In this document: in pieces, positions 54,687-64,000 of the stretch
How the letters are laid out: each line of letters opens with the position of its first letter
Position numbering within the stretch: position 1 is the stretch's first letter
Source of the DNA: Solirubrobacter ginsenosidimutans
Lineage (GTDB): Bacteria > Actinomycetota > Thermoleophilia > Solirubrobacterales > Solirubrobacteraceae
Reading direction: 5' to 3'
Assembly (NCBI RefSeq): GCF_027587205.1
Contig: NZ_JAPDOD010000035.1
Location: 38,378 to 102,377, forward strand
DNA length: 64,000 nt
Notes under the pieces: generated by a model
Seen by the model: the letters and a program-made list of their open reading frames with translations, nothing else
The model's database searches: none
What the model was told of the DNA's origin: nothing
Translations under genes and position numbers: made by a program

Positions 54687-56321
54687 TCAGTGGCGGCGGC
54701 GGTACCAGTTCGGCGAGGTGTTGGGCGGCGGGACGAGCGGGACCGGGGTGCGGGCGACGAGGACCGAGGGGGTGGGGTCGGCGGTGTGGCGGGCGAGGGC
54801 TTCGCCGAAGGCGTCGTCGAGGCCGTCGACGGTTTCGGACTCCAGGCCGAAGGCGGCGGCGAGGGCGGCGAAGTCGGGGGTGTGGAGGTCCACGCCGTAG
54901 GTCTCGGCGCCCGCTTTCTGCTGGTCGTAGCGGAGCATGCCGTAGCCGCCGTCATCGACGATGACCGCGGTCAGGGGGATCTGCTCCTGCGCCATGGTGG
55001 CGAGTTCGCCGGCGGCGAAGAGGAAGCCGCCGTCGCCGGAGATCGAGACGACCGGGCCGTCGGTGCCGGCGAGGGCGGCGCCGAGCGCGGCGGGGAAGGC
55101 GTAGCCGAGTGTGCCCCAGCCGAGCGGGACCTGGATGCGGCGCGGGGCGGCGGGGGTGTGGAAGCCGGCGAGCCAGTAGCCCGGGATGCACATGTCGACG
55201 ACGAGGACGCCGTCGGCGGGGACCGCGAACCGGATGGCGTCGAGGAAACGCAACGCGGTCGCGTCGAGCGAGCCGCACGCGTCGGCTCGGGCGTTCGAGA
55301 GGCGCTCGGCCAGCGCGTCGAGGCTCCCGTCGCGCGGCGCGCGGACGCCGGCCGCGAGGGCCGCCGTGACCTCACCCGCCTCACCCGCCAGGTGGATGTC
55401 GCTGCGGTAGTTGACGATCGGCTCGAGCGAGACCGCGATCAGCGTCGGCGGCTGCGGCTGGGCGAAGTTCTGGGTCTGAACGCCGTCGAGGTCGGACCCG
55501 ATCGCCAGCACGACGTCCGCCTCGTCCCACAAGGCTCCCGCGGCCGGCGCGTGCGGCGGCAGTCCGACCGCCGAAGGATGGCCGGGCGGGAGCACGCCCG
55601 CGGCGCCGTAGGTGGTGAGGACCGGCGCGGCGAGGCGCTCGGCCAGCGCGGCGACCTCCGCCGGCGCGTCCCGCGCGCCTCCACCCACCCACAGCAGCGG
55701 GCGCTCGGCGCCGTCCAAAGCCGCGACCGCCGCCGCGAGATCGGACGACCGAGGCGAGAAGCTCACCGTGGTGACGGTCGCCGCGCGGTCGGGAGGCGAC
55801 GGTGGGAGCTCGGCCGCCAGCAGGTCGGTCGCGATCTCGAGGTAGACCGGACGGGTGGGCGCCGCGACGGCGTCGGCGACCGCCAGAGCCGCGGCGTTCG
55901 CGACCGCGTCAGCCGTCAGGCCCAGGTGCACCGACTTCACCACCGGCGCGAACATGTCCGACTGGCCGGAGGTCTCGTGCAGGATGCCCCGGTACTCACC
56001 GGGTCGCCGCAAGCTCGACGGGATGTCGGTCGCGATCACCAGGATCGGCGAGCGCGACGCCCACGCCTCACCCACGGCGCCCAACGTGTTCGCCGCGCCC
56101 GGCCCGGTCGTCGTGAGCGCGACGCCGAGACGCCCGGTCGCCCGCGCGTAGCCATCCGCCGCGTACGCCGCGGCCTGCTCGTGCCGCACGCCCACGAGGC
56201 GGATGGAAGACGAGCGCAGCGCCTCCCACAACGCGAGGTTGTGGACCCCGGGCAGCCCGAAGCACACCTCCACTCCGGCGTGCTCGAGCTCCTCGACGAT
56301 GACCTGCGCTCCCGTGGACAT
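54687..56321 (-). CDS. Thiamine-diphosphate enzyme, acetolactate synthase-like
   Basis: 544 aa from the ATG at 56321. Three-domain TPP enzyme: N-terminal Pyr domain with the cofactor-activating glutamate E48 (VRHEQAAAYAADGYAR), central domain (about 190-320), and C-terminal PP domain with the Mg/TPP motif GDGGF (429-433) and downstream DDGGYGM. The acetolactate synthase / benzoylformate decarboxylase group is indicated; no small subunit is next to it, so a catabolic decarboxylase or ligase role is likely. Its stop lies 3 bp from the transposase stop. Confidence 0.85.
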   Translation of the reverse strand: MSTGAQVIVEELEHAGVEVCFGLPGVHNLALWEALRSSSIRLVGVRHEQAAAYAADGYARATGRLGVALTTTGPGAANTLGAVGEAWASRSPILVIATDIPSSLRRPGEYRGILHETSGQSDMFAPVVKSVHLGLTADAVANAAALAVADAVAAPTRPVYLEIATDLLAAELPPSPPDRAATVTTVSFSPRSSDLAAAVAALDGAERPLLWVGGGARDAPAEVAALAERLAAPVLTTYGAAGVLPPGHPSAVGLPPHAPAAGALWDEADVVLAIGSDLDGVQTQNFAQPQPPTLIAVSLEPIVNYRSDIHLAGEAGEVTAALAAGVRAPRDGSLDALAERLSNARADACGSLDATALRFLDAIRFAVPADGVLVVDMCIPGYWLAGFHTPAAPRRIQVPLGWGTLGYAFPAALGAALAGTDGPVVSISGDGGFLFAAGELATMAQEQIPLTAVIVDDGGYGMLRYDQQKAGAETYGVDLHTPDFAALAAAFGLESETVDGLDDAFGEALARHTADPTPSVLVARTPVPLVPPPNTSPNWYRRRH

Positions 56322-56385
56322 AGGCAACGCACGCTATCTGACGATCTCGCTCAAGAACGGCGCGGACAGGCCGACTGCGGGGGAC

Positions 56386-58134
56386 GTGATCCGTCGCACC
56401 GCTCTGCTTCCGCACGCCCTGTTCGCCGGGCTGCTGTGCGCGACCGCGGTGTTCGCGGCTACCGGCGAGCCCGCCGTCCGCAACGCGATCCAGGTCACCG
56501 CGGTGCTCGCGATGGCGGTGCAGGCCGGCCGCTGCCGCAAGGGCACCCGCGTCGGCTGGGGCCTGCTCGCGATCTCCAACGTGACGTGGGCGATCGGCGA
56601 CTTCGACCCGTTCAAGCTCAACGCGTTCTACCTCGCGTCCTACGTGTTCGCGCACGCCGGTCTGGTCATGCTCGTCGCCGCGCAGGCCCGCGTGCGCTGG
56701 CGCACCGCGCTCGCGCTCGACGGCGTCATCGCCGGGCTCGCGGCCGCGACCGTGCTCACCAGCTTCGTCAGCACCGCGCTCGAGGGCAACGGCGTCCGCG
56801 TCCCCGCCACCGCGCTCGCGGGTGACGCGACGCTCGTCACCACGATCGTCTTCGCGTTCGTGCTCAGCGGGTGGCGGCCCGCACGCGCGTGGTGGGTGAT
56901 CGCGGCGGGCGAGGTCATCCTCGTCACGCTCGACCTCACGACGGTCAGCGTCGTCGTTCCGACCCGAGCGATGCTCGTCGCGTGGGTCGTCGCCTTCCTC
57001 GTCACCAGCTACGCCGTCTTTCACCCGTCGACCGCGCGGGTGCGGCCGGGCCACGGCATCGCTTCCGCCGGGGTGCCGGTCGTGGGCGGAGCGATCGCCG
57101 TGGTCCTCCTGATGCACGCGGCCCTGACCGGCGGTCGACCGCTCACCGTCTGGCTCGCCGGCGGCGCGCTCGTCGCGGGTCTGATCCGCGGGACGCTGCT
57201 GATCGCCGACAACCACAAGCTGCTGCGTCAGAACCAGCTCGACGCGACGACCGACAAGCTCACCGGCCTGCCCAATCGCCGGGCGCTCGAACGCGACCTC
57301 GACCGCGCGTTCGCGACCCGCGCGGCCCACACGCTCGCGTTCTTCGACCTCGACGGCTTCAAGGAGTACAACGACGCCTTCGGCCACGGGGCGGGGGACG
57401 CGCTCCTGCAGCGGCTCGCGCCCGCGCTCGGCGGCTACCGGCTGGGCGGGGACGAGTTCTGCCTGCTGCTCCCCGGCTCGCTCGCGGAGGACGCGCCCGC
57501 GATCCGGCGCGCGGTTGAGGCCCTCAGCGAGCGCGGCGACGGGTTCAGCATCACCGCCTCCTTCGGGCTCGTGGTGCTCCCCGACGAGGCCGCCGACGCC
57601 GCCGACGCCCTCAAGCGCGCCGACGAGCGCATGTACGCGCGCAAGCGCCGCCGCCGCGGCGGCCAGGCGGGGCAGGCGCGCGACGTGCTGATCCAGGTGC
57701 TGGCCGAGCGCGGCTCCCGCGACGACGAGGTGCCGCAACTCGCGGCCGATGTCGCCCGCCGGCTCGGGCTGACCGGCGAGGAGATCGACGTGCTCGTGCG
57801 CGCCGCCGAGTTGCGCGACGTCGGCATGATCGCCGTTCCGTACGGCGCCGACGCGCTGGCCAAGCTCCACCCGGTGATCGGGGAGCGCATCCTGGCCGCG
57901 GCGGAGAGCATGCGTCCGGTCGCGCGGATCGTGCGCGCGGCGCACGAGCGCTACGACGGCACGGGCTTCCCCGACGGCCTCAAGGGCGAGCAGATCCCGC
58001 TCGCCGCGCGCATCATCGGCGCCTGCGCGGGCGCCGACGACCCGCTGCTCAGCGAGGCCGTTTGCGCTTCGCGAGCTGCTCGCGCGCCTGGGCGATCTGC
58101 TTCTTCCCTTGCGGGGTCTGCGCGTACGCAATAG
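56386..58134 (+). CDS. Membrane diguanylate cyclase with degenerate, truncated HD-GYP remnant
   Basis: 582 aa from GTG at 56386; the open frame extends upstream but the first ATG there would overlap the TPP gene. About eight membrane segments (to about 285), then a GGDEF domain with an intact GGDEF motif at 354-358 (YRLGGDEFCLLLPG) and DATTDKLTGLPNRRALERDL at its start. It should make c-di-GMP. The following HD-GYP-like region has R477 where the HD histidine is expected (AAELRDVGMIAVP), retains HERYDGTGFP, and then stops being homologous after ARIIGACAGADDP. The final ~25 residues are read from the antisense of the next small gene. Hydrolase activity is therefore unlikely. Confidence 0.8.
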   Translation: MIRRTALLPHALFAGLLCATAVFAATGEPAVRNAIQVTAVLAMAVQAGRCRKGTRVGWGLLAISNVTWAIGDFDPFKLNAFYLASYVFAHAGLVMLVAAQARVRWRTALALDGVIAGLAAATVLTSFVSTALEGNGVRVPATALAGDATLVTTIVFAFVLSGWRPARAWWVIAAGEVILVTLDLTTVSVVVPTRAMLVAWVVAFLVTSYAVFHPSTARVRPGHGIASAGVPVVGGAIAVVLLMHAALTGGRPLTVWLAGGALVAGLIRGTLLIADNHKLLRQNQLDATTDKLTGLPNRRALERDLDRAFATRAAHTLAFFDLDGFKEYNDAFGHGAGDALLQRLAPALGGYRLGGDEFCLLLPGSLAEDAPAIRRAVEALSERGDGFSITASFGLVVLPDEAADAADALKRADERMYARKRRRRGGQAGQARDVLIQVLAERGSRDDEVPQLAADVARRLGLTGEEIDVLVRAAELRDVGMIAVPYGADALAKLHPVIGERILAAAESMRPVARIVRAAHERYDGTGFPDGLKGEQIPLAARIIGACAGADDPLLSEAVCASRAARAPGRSASSLAGSARTQ

Positions 58135-58204
58135 CGGAGGCGGCAAGCTTGCGCCCCCGGCGTGAGCGGGCGAACTTCATCAAGGTGTTCATCAGCGGGG
58201 ACAT
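58049..58204 (-). CDS. Small basic protein, 51 aa
   Basis: ATG at 58204 to TGA at 58049. The peptide starts [20 protein letters not shown], then [20 protein letters not shown] and ends [10 protein letters not shown]. The composition (Lys/Arg-rich, helical, regular heptad-like spacing) and high coding consistency suggest a real gene of a small actinobacterial family; I cannot name it. It overlaps the 3' end of the diguanylate cyclase on the other strand by 86 bp and faces merR divergently. Confidence 0.6.
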   Translation of the reverse strand: MSPLMNTLMKFARSRRGRKLAASAIAYAQTPQGKKQIAQAREQLAKRKRPR

Positions 58205-58251
58205 GGCGCACAGCATGCCCAAGCCGCATCAATAACTCACAAAGGCCAACC

Positions 58252-58283
58252 TTGACACAACTGTGTCAGGGTCGCGCTACACT
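58252..58283 (+). promoter_or_regulatory. MerR-type promoter and operator
   Basis: TTGACA (58252-58257) and TACACT (58278-58283) are 20 bp apart, the long spacing typical of MerR-controlled promoters. The spacer holds the palindrome TGACACAACTGTGTCA (58253-58268). The merR ATG at 58292 is 8 nt past the -10 box, so the message is probably leaderless. Confidence 0.7.
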
Positions 58284-58291
58284 GGCGTCAG

Positions 58292-58674
58292 ATGGACGCG
58301 TTGACGATCCACGAGGCCGCTGCCACGACGGGCTGGAGCCCTCGTATGTTGCGGTACGTGGAGCGCGTCGGGCTCGTCGAGCCCGCCCGCTCGGCCGCCG
58401 GCTACCGCCTGTATGGACCAGCCGAGCTGCAGCGCCTGCGCACCTTGCGCGAACTGCTGGACGAGTACGACATCGGACTGTCCGACCTCGCCTTCGCTCT
58501 CCGGCTGCGCCGCGAGACCGATCTGCGCGAGGCCACCGATGCCTGGCTCGAGGCCGAGGCACAGCCGCCCGCCGACGTTCCGGCGTCCGACTGGCTGCGC
58601 TTCGAGCGCGAGAAGCACCAGCGGCTGCTCGCCGCGCTGGCGCAACGCACACCCACCCCCACCCTGGAGACCGC

Positions 58675-58678
<4 letters not shown>
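58292..58678 (+). CDS. MerR-family transcriptional regulator
   Basis: 128 aa. N-terminal winged helix-turn-helix of the MerR type ([39 protein letters not shown]) followed by the dimerisation helix ([20 protein letters not shown]). The C-terminal region has no cysteine pattern for metal sensing. It overlaps ahcY by 4 bp, so it may regulate methyl-cycle genes and itself through the operator upstream. Confidence 0.85.
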
Positions 58679-60099
<1,421 letters not shown>

Positions 60100-60142
60100 T
60101 TCCGATCGGGGACTTGCCCGTATCGAGTGGGCGGACGGGCAG

Positions 60143-61309
60143 ATGCCCGTCCTGCGCTCGATCCGGGAGCGCTTCGCCCGCGAGCAGCCGCTCGCGGGCG
60201 TTGGCGTTGGCGCGTGCCTGCATGTGACGTCGGAGACGGCGGTGCTGGTGCGCACGTTGCAGGCGGGGGGCGCGTCGGTGTCGCTGTGCGCGTCGAACCC
60301 GTTCGCGATCCAGGAGGACGTGGCGGTGGCGCTTTCGGCTGAGTCGACCGTGTTCGCGGGCGGTCCGGACGCGTGGGCGGATGACGTCGCGTCCGTGCTG
60401 ACTTTGGCGCCGCGGGTGACGTTGGACGACGGCGCCGACCTGCTGGGCGCGTTGCACTCGGCTCGGCCGGATCTGCTGGCCGGGATGCACGGCGGGACCG
60501 AGGAGACGACCACCGGCCTGCTGCGGTTGCGCGCGTTGGAGGCCGAGGGCGCGCTGGCGGTTCCGGTGATCGCGGTCAACGAGGCGCGGGCGGAGCGGGC
60601 GTTCAATGACCGCTTCGGGGCCGGGCAGTCGGTGCTCGACGGGATCGTGCGGGCGACGAACCTGCTGCTGGCCGGGCAGACCGTGGTCGTGCTCGGTTAC
60701 GGGTGGACGGGGCGCGGGGTCGCCCTGCGGGCGGCCGGGTTCGGGGCCTCCGTGATCGTCTGCGAGGTCGATCCGTTGCGTGCTTTGGAGGCGCGGATGG
60801 AGGGCTTCGCGGTGATGCCCGCTTTGGAGGCGGCCGCGCGCGGTGACGTGTTCATCACCGTCACCGGCGTGCCGGACGTGCTGCGCGGCGAGCACTTCTA
60901 CCGCATGAAGGACGGTGCGGTGCTGGCCAACGCGGGGCAGTTCGACGTCGAGATCTCATTGGCGGATCTGCGGTCATCGGCTTCGTCGGTGCGCGAGGTC
61001 CTGCCGCTGGTCGAGCGCTTCGAGTTCGGCGACCGGGCGTTGTATCTGCTCGCCGGCGGCCGCGTCGTGAATCTGGCGGCCGCGGAAGGGCATCCGGCCG
61101 CGGTGATGGACGTGTCCTTCGCGTTGCAGGCTTTGGCGTGCGAGGCGCTGGTCGTCGGTGCTTGGGCGCCGGGGGTGCATGCCGTGCCCGACGCGATCGA
61201 GCGTGAGGTCGCGGCGTTGAAGCTGGCCGCGCTGGACGTCGACATCGACGTGCTGACCGACGCCCAGGCGGACTACCTCTCGCTCACATCGCCACCGCGC
61301 GGCCGCTGA
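60143..61309 (+). CDS. Short archaeal-type adenosylhomocysteinase paralog
   Basis: 388 aa from the ATG at 60143. Contains LHVTSETAVLVRTLQAGGA, SNPFAIQEDVAVAL, LDDGADLL, GGTEETTTGLLRL and the NAD loop VVVLGYGWTGRG (G185 on). It lacks the ~40-residue insertions and the C-terminal KPDHYRY tail of the gene upstream. The SNPFAxQEDVA form is that of archaeal/Thermotoga AhcY and S-inosylhomocysteine hydrolases. In-frame codons before the ATG spell RIEWADGQ, the conserved AhcY start, but there is no ATG, GTG or TTG there, so the translation start is uncertain. Substrate may be SAH or a related nucleoside-homocysteine. Confidence 0.82.
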   Translation: MPVLRSIRERFAREQPLAGVGVGACLHVTSETAVLVRTLQAGGASVSLCASNPFAIQEDVAVALSAESTVFAGGPDAWADDVASVLTLAPRVTLDDGADLLGALHSARPDLLAGMHGGTEETTTGLLRLRALEAEGALAVPVIAVNEARAERAFNDRFGAGQSVLDGIVRATNLLLAGQTVVVLGYGWTGRGVALRAAGFGASVIVCEVDPLRALEARMEGFAVMPALEAAARGDVFITVTGVPDVLRGEHFYRMKDGAVLANAGQFDVEISLADLRSSASSVREVLPLVERFEFGDRALYLLAGGRVVNLAAAEGHPAAVMDVSFALQALACEALVVGAWAPGVHAVPDAIEREVAALKLAALDVDIDVLTDAQADYLSLTSPPRGR

Positions 61310-62123
61310 CGCGGATCTCGGGGCGATTTGCCTCGATGTCGATGGTCAGCAGGCTCGGGCGGCCCATGTCGACGCCCTGGTGGACGGTGATCGTGGCGGG
61401 CGGGGTGATGAGTTGTTGGTCTCGGAGGTAAGCCCCGAACGCGGCCGCCGCCGCGCCGGTGGCCGGGTCCTCGACGACGCCGCCGACCGGGAAGGGATTG
61501 CGGGCGTGGAAGGTCGTTTCGTCTTCGCGGTAGACGAGATCGGTCGTGACGAGTTCGTGGGCGTGCATCGTCGCCTTGAGCTTCTCGAAGTCGTAGTCGA
61601 GGTCGGCGAGGCGGGCGCGGGTCTTGGCCGCCAGGATCAGGTGGCGGGCGCCGGCGTATGACACGCGGGGCGGGAGGAGCGGGTCGAGCTCTTCGCGGGT
61701 CCAGCCGAGCGCCTCGAGTGCTTCTTGGAGCAGGGTCTCGGGCACGGGTTCGACGTGGGGCGCGACGCTCGTGAGGGTGGCGGTGATGTTGCCATTCTCG
61801 CCCTGGGTCGAGATCGGGATCTCGCCCGCCTGCGTGTGGAACGTGAGCGGGCCGGCGCCGTCTCGGTCGGCGAGCGCGACCGCGGTGGCGATCGTCGCGT
61901 GGCCGCAGAACGGGACCTCCATCGCGGGGCTGAAGTAGCGCACGTCGTAGCTGCCGTCGGCGCGGGTGGTCACGAACGCGGACTCGCTGTACGCGAGGTC
62001 CTTCGTGATCTGCTGCATCTCGGCGTCACTGAGCGCTGTCGCATCGAGCACGACGCCGGCGGGGTTCCCGCCCTCGGGCGAGTCGGTGAACGCCGTGTAG
62101 CGCAGGATCGCTGGGGAGGTCAT
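61284..62123 (-). CDS. PhzF-family isomerase
   Basis: 279 aa from the ATG at 62123. PhzF motifs: GGNPAGVV near the N-terminus, catalytic Glu in AYSESAFV, FCGHATIAT, and the second-half GGVVEDPATGAAAAAFGAYL. Diaminopimelate-epimerase fold; substrate unknown. Its 3' end overlaps the AhcY paralog by 26 bp, tail to tail. Confidence 0.88.
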   Translation of the reverse strand: MTSPAILRYTAFTDSPEGGNPAGVVLDATALSDAEMQQITKDLAYSESAFVTTRADGSYDVRYFSPAMEVPFCGHATIATAVALADRDGAGPLTFHTQAGEIPISTQGENGNITATLTSVAPHVEPVPETLLQEALEALGWTREELDPLLPPRVSYAGARHLILAAKTRARLADLDYDFEKLKATMHAHELVTTDLVYREDETTFHARNPFPVGGVVEDPATGAAAAAFGAYLRDQQLITPPATITVHQGVDMGRPSLLTIDIEANRPEIRVSGRAVAM

Positions 62124-62189
62124 GGCGGCGATGGTGACAGTGGCGGTGGGGCGCTTCGATACGGCTGCCCGCACGTCTTGGTAACCGTC

Positions 62190-62235
62190 GGTCAACAAGC
62201 GTGTATGGTTCTGTTGAACGATGGTCAACAAGGAG
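62190..62235 (+). promoter_or_regulatory. Candidate operator before CDP-alcohol phosphatidyltransferase gene
   Basis: The element GGTCAACAAG occurs twice (62190-62199 and 62223-62232) and its inverse GTTGAAC sits between (62213-62219), forming TCAAC/GTTGA inverted repeats. TATGGT (62204-62209) between them could be a -10 box. AAGGAGG (62230-62236) is the ribosome binding site. Looks like a repressor site of the TetR/GntR kind. Confidence 0.5.
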
Positions 62236-62241
62236 GTTGCG

Positions 62242-62892
62242 ATGTCCGGTGTCGAAGCTCCGCGCGAGAAGACCTTTCTCCTCGCGCGGCCTGAACAGCG
62301 GTTGCTCGAGGCGATCGCCCGGCGGCTGCCCACGTTCGTGCGGCCCGATCATCTGACCGCGCTGGCGCTGCTCGCCGCCGTCGGGTTCGCCGTGGCCGCG
62401 GCGTCGGGCGCGTTCTTCGTCGCCGCGGGGCTGCTCGTGGTGCACTGGTTCGGCGACTCGCTCGACGGGACCCTGGCCCGCGTCCGCCGGGCCGAGCGGC
62501 CGCGCTACGGCTACTACCTGGACCATCTCGCCGACGCGTTCGCGACCGCGCTGGTCGGTCTCGGCCTCGGGCTGTCCTCGCAGATGTACCTGTTCGCGGG
62601 GCTGGCGCTCGTCGTCGCGTATCTGGCGCTCTCGATCAACTCGTACCTGGAGACCCAGGCACTGGGGCGCTTCTCGCTTGGTTACGGCCGGCTCGGCCCG
62701 ACCGAGGCGCGGCTTGGCCTGATCGCGCTCCTGGTGACGGTGGCGTGTGGCGCGTCGGTCTCGGTGTTCGGTCTGACGCTGCTGGACGTCGTCGCGCTCG
62801 GCGGGGCGGCGGTCATGGTGCTCGCTCTAGCGGCGCGGGCGTTCGGCAATCTGCGCGTGCTGGCCGAGCGCGAGCCCTACACCGTGCCGTAG
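62242..62892 (+). CDS. CDP-alcohol phosphatidyltransferase family protein
   Basis: 216 aa from the ATG at 62242, 5 nt after AAGGAGG; an earlier in-frame ATG at 62221 lacks a ribosome binding site. Catalytic motif D75-G-TL-AR80 ... G90-YYL-D94-HLA-D98, with nine residues between AR and G where eight is usual. Five or six membrane helices. Could make a phospholipid headgroup bond or an inositol/glycerol lipid. Its 3' end overlaps CtaG by 16 bp. Confidence 0.85.
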   Translation: MSGVEAPREKTFLLARPEQRLLEAIARRLPTFVRPDHLTALALLAAVGFAVAAASGAFFVAAGLLVVHWFGDSLDGTLARVRRAERPRYGYYLDHLADAFATALVGLGLGLSSQMYLFAGLALVVAYLALSINSYLETQALGRFSLGYGRLGPTEARLGLIALLVTVACGASVSVFGLTLLDVVALGGAAVMVLALAARAFGNLRVLAEREPYTVP

Positions 62893-63719
62893 CGCTCCGC
62901 GCGCTGATCCTCCTCCTCGGACTCGACGAGCATGCGCACGAACAGATACGCGAGCGCGATCCCCATCACGATCGACTGCTCCAAGGCCATGATCAGCCCG
63001 GCGACCCGCTGGTCGTCGAGCGGGCTCAGGCCCCAGCGGGTGCTGTTCGTGCCGACCTCGTAGAAGTGGTACAGGACGTCAGGCGAGAAGGCGAGCAGGA
63101 CGCCAAGGAACCCCACGAGGATCTTCGTCGACGCCATGTAGAGCACCGGGCCGAGGCCGCCGAGTCTGAGTCGGGAGCGGATCGGGCTCAGCAGATGCCA
63201 CCAGTACAGGAGCCCCGCCGCCGCGAACGACAAGTGCTCGAGCACATGGATGAACGAGTGCCGGAGCGCGGCCTGGTACATCACCGGGATGTGCCAGATC
63301 CACATCGCCGCGACGTAGGCGATGACGCCGAACGCCGGATGGCCGAACGGCCCGGCCGCCCGTTCGAGCCTCTGGATCCGCCGCGTGGCCGGGCGCAGGA
63401 TGTGCTTCGTCAGCGCCAGCGTCAGGCAGATCGGCGCGAGATCGGCGATCAACAGGTGCTGCACCATGTGCATCGACGCCAGCTGCTCACCCCACGCGTC
63501 GATCGGCGACACCAGCGCGAGGAACAGGCAGAAGATCCCCGTGCACCACAGCACGAGCTTGCCCACCGGCGCCGCCCGCGCCCCGCCCTCGGCCCGCGAG
63601 ATCCGCCACCGCCAGATGTAGGCCCCCAGGTAGATCGCCAGTGCGAGCAACACGATGGGGGCAAATGTCCACCCGGAATCCACCGGCACCGCGGTTCCCA
63701 GCAGATTTGTTGCAGACAC
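62877..63719 (-). CDS. ctaG: Cytochrome c oxidase assembly protein, CtaG type
   Basis: 280 aa using GTG at 63719 (MSATNLLGT), chosen because it places the WTFAPIVLL helix start at the usual position; a TTG at 63770 would add 17 residues. Seven hydrophobic helices. Family motifs: VSPIDAWGEQLASMHMVQHL, the histidines in ALRHSFIHVLEHLSF, YWWHLLSP and the C-terminal LSPLDDQRVAGLIMALEQS. Binds copper/assists caa3-type oxidase assembly. No oxidase subunit genes are in the window. Confidence 0.88.
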   Translation of the reverse strand: MSATNLLGTAVPVDSGWTFAPIVLLALAIYLGAYIWRWRISRAEGGARAAPVGKLVLWCTGIFCLFLALVSPIDAWGEQLASMHMVQHLLIADLAPICLTLALTKHILRPATRRIQRLERAAGPFGHPAFGVIAYVAAMWIWHIPVMYQAALRHSFIHVLEHLSFAAAGLLYWWHLLSPIRSRLRLGGLGPVLYMASTKILVGFLGVLLAFSPDVLYHFYEVGTNSTRWGLSPLDDQRVAGLIMALEQSIVMGIALAYLFVRMLVESEEEDQRAERYGTV

Positions 63720-63781
63720 TCCGCAGAATTGTGACGAACACGTACTGATCTGTTGCAGCGCCCCGCGCAACGATGCCCACC

Positions 63782-64000
63782 ATGGCGATGACGGGCGAAA
63801 CGAGGGACCGCACGGGGCGGCGCCGACAGCCGCGCGGCAGGGGTGCGCAGCGCGGCGGGGGCGGCGGCGTGTGGGGCGCGCGGCGCGATGGGGGCGGTCT
63901 CGTGTGGGGCGCGCGGCGTGGTGCGGGCGGCGGCGTGTGGGGCGCGCGGCGCGATGAGGGCGGCGGCGTGTGGGGCGCGCGGCGCGGCGGGGGCAAGTCG
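63782..64000 (+). CDS. Possible repeat protein running off the right edge
   Basis: Open from the ATG at 63782 to the window end (73 codons). After an Arg-rich start (TGETRDRTGRRRQPRGRG) it reads an 11-residue repeat GGGVWGARRDx four times. The repeat is also open on the other strand, where it reads RRAPHTPPPxx. No ribosome binding site is visible and the coding strand cannot be decided here. Confidence 0.3.
   Translation, partial: MAMTGETRDRTGRRRQPRGRGAQRGGGGGVWGARRDGGGLVWGARRGAGGGVWGARRDEGGGVWGARRGGGKS
63836..64000. repeat. 33-bp tandem repeat at the window edge
   Basis: GTGTGGGGCGCGCGGCG recurs at 63869, 63902, 63935 and 63968, exactly 33 bp apart, with a degenerate unit starting near 63836. 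The array continues beyond the window. The period is a multiple of three. Confidence 0.85.

Noticed and set aside
63487..63996. 169-codon minus-strand Pro/Arg repeat ORF overlapping ctaG
   Set aside because: It runs through the ctaG coding region out of frame. The repeat part might be coding but cannot be assigned from this window alone.

Overview
The window is high-GC and almost entirely coding. It carries typical actinobacterial housekeeping blocks: rpmE-DUF1385-prfA-prmC followed by a t6A tRNA-modification operon, a canonical F1Fo ATP synthase operon, glyA, ahcY with a MerR regulator, a LytR-CpsA-Psr protein, a WecA-type transferase and a luciferase-like (F420-type) oxidoreductase. I infer an actinomycete of the Thermoleophilia/Solirubrobacterales type (Solirubrobacter- or Conexibacter-like). 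No rRNA, tRNA, CRISPR array or prophage was seen.

Layout. 1-5.5 kb: a secreted cysteine-repeat protein (partial), a hydantoinase / LLM oxidoreductase / carbamoylase group, and a secreted CARDB-like protein. 5.5-12.1 kb: an alpha/beta hydrolase, then ribosomal protein L31, DUF1385, release factor 1 and its methylase PrmC, and tsaC-tsaD-tsaE-tsaB. 12.2-14.2 kb: an unusual overlapping gene pair, an Orc1-like P-loop ATPase and a YrdC/Sua5-fold protein whose active-site signature is altered. 14.3-22.9 kb: glyA, a hybrid sensor kinase, a WecA-like transferase, two small ORFs, a cupin, a secreted glycosidase-like protein, an internally shortened binding lipoprotein, palindromic repeats and OsmC. 23-30.2 kb: the ATP synthase operon (small membrane protein, then a-c-b-delta-alpha-gamma-beta-epsilon).

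30.5-43.9 kb is the most distinctive region. It is a same-strand tandem family of four large secreted M14 zinc carboxypeptidases (about 965-1056 aa). Each seems to be its own transcription unit with its own terminator hairpin. A fifth, shorter secreted paralog carries only the C-terminal modules. All five share an (R/K)PWxG signal-peptide start and a C-terminal beta-rich module ending in nearly the same sequence. The four peptidases also carry a domain inserted just before the zinc-binding HxxE motif.

44-53 kb: an M20 deacylase/peptidase, an LCP cell-wall ligase, an RTX-repeat exoprotein, and sugar-nucleotide genes (UDP-glucose dehydrogenase, NDP-mannose pyrophosphorylase, phosphosugar isomerase), then an aldehyde dehydrogenase. 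53-64 kb: a secreted collagen-like protein with an Hcp fold, a REP-associated tyrosine transposase flanked by two identical palindromes, a TPP enzyme, a membrane GGDEF protein with a broken HD-GYP remnant, MerR-ahcY, a second short archaeal-type AhcY paralog, PhzF, a CDP-alcohol phosphatidyltransferase, CtaG, and a 33-bp tandem repeat running off the right edge.

Across the window many genes have a TAnnnT -10-like box only 6-10 nt upstream of the start codon and no clear Shine-Dalgarno sequence, which suggests frequent leaderless transcription. All functions come from reading motifs by eye; no database search was run.
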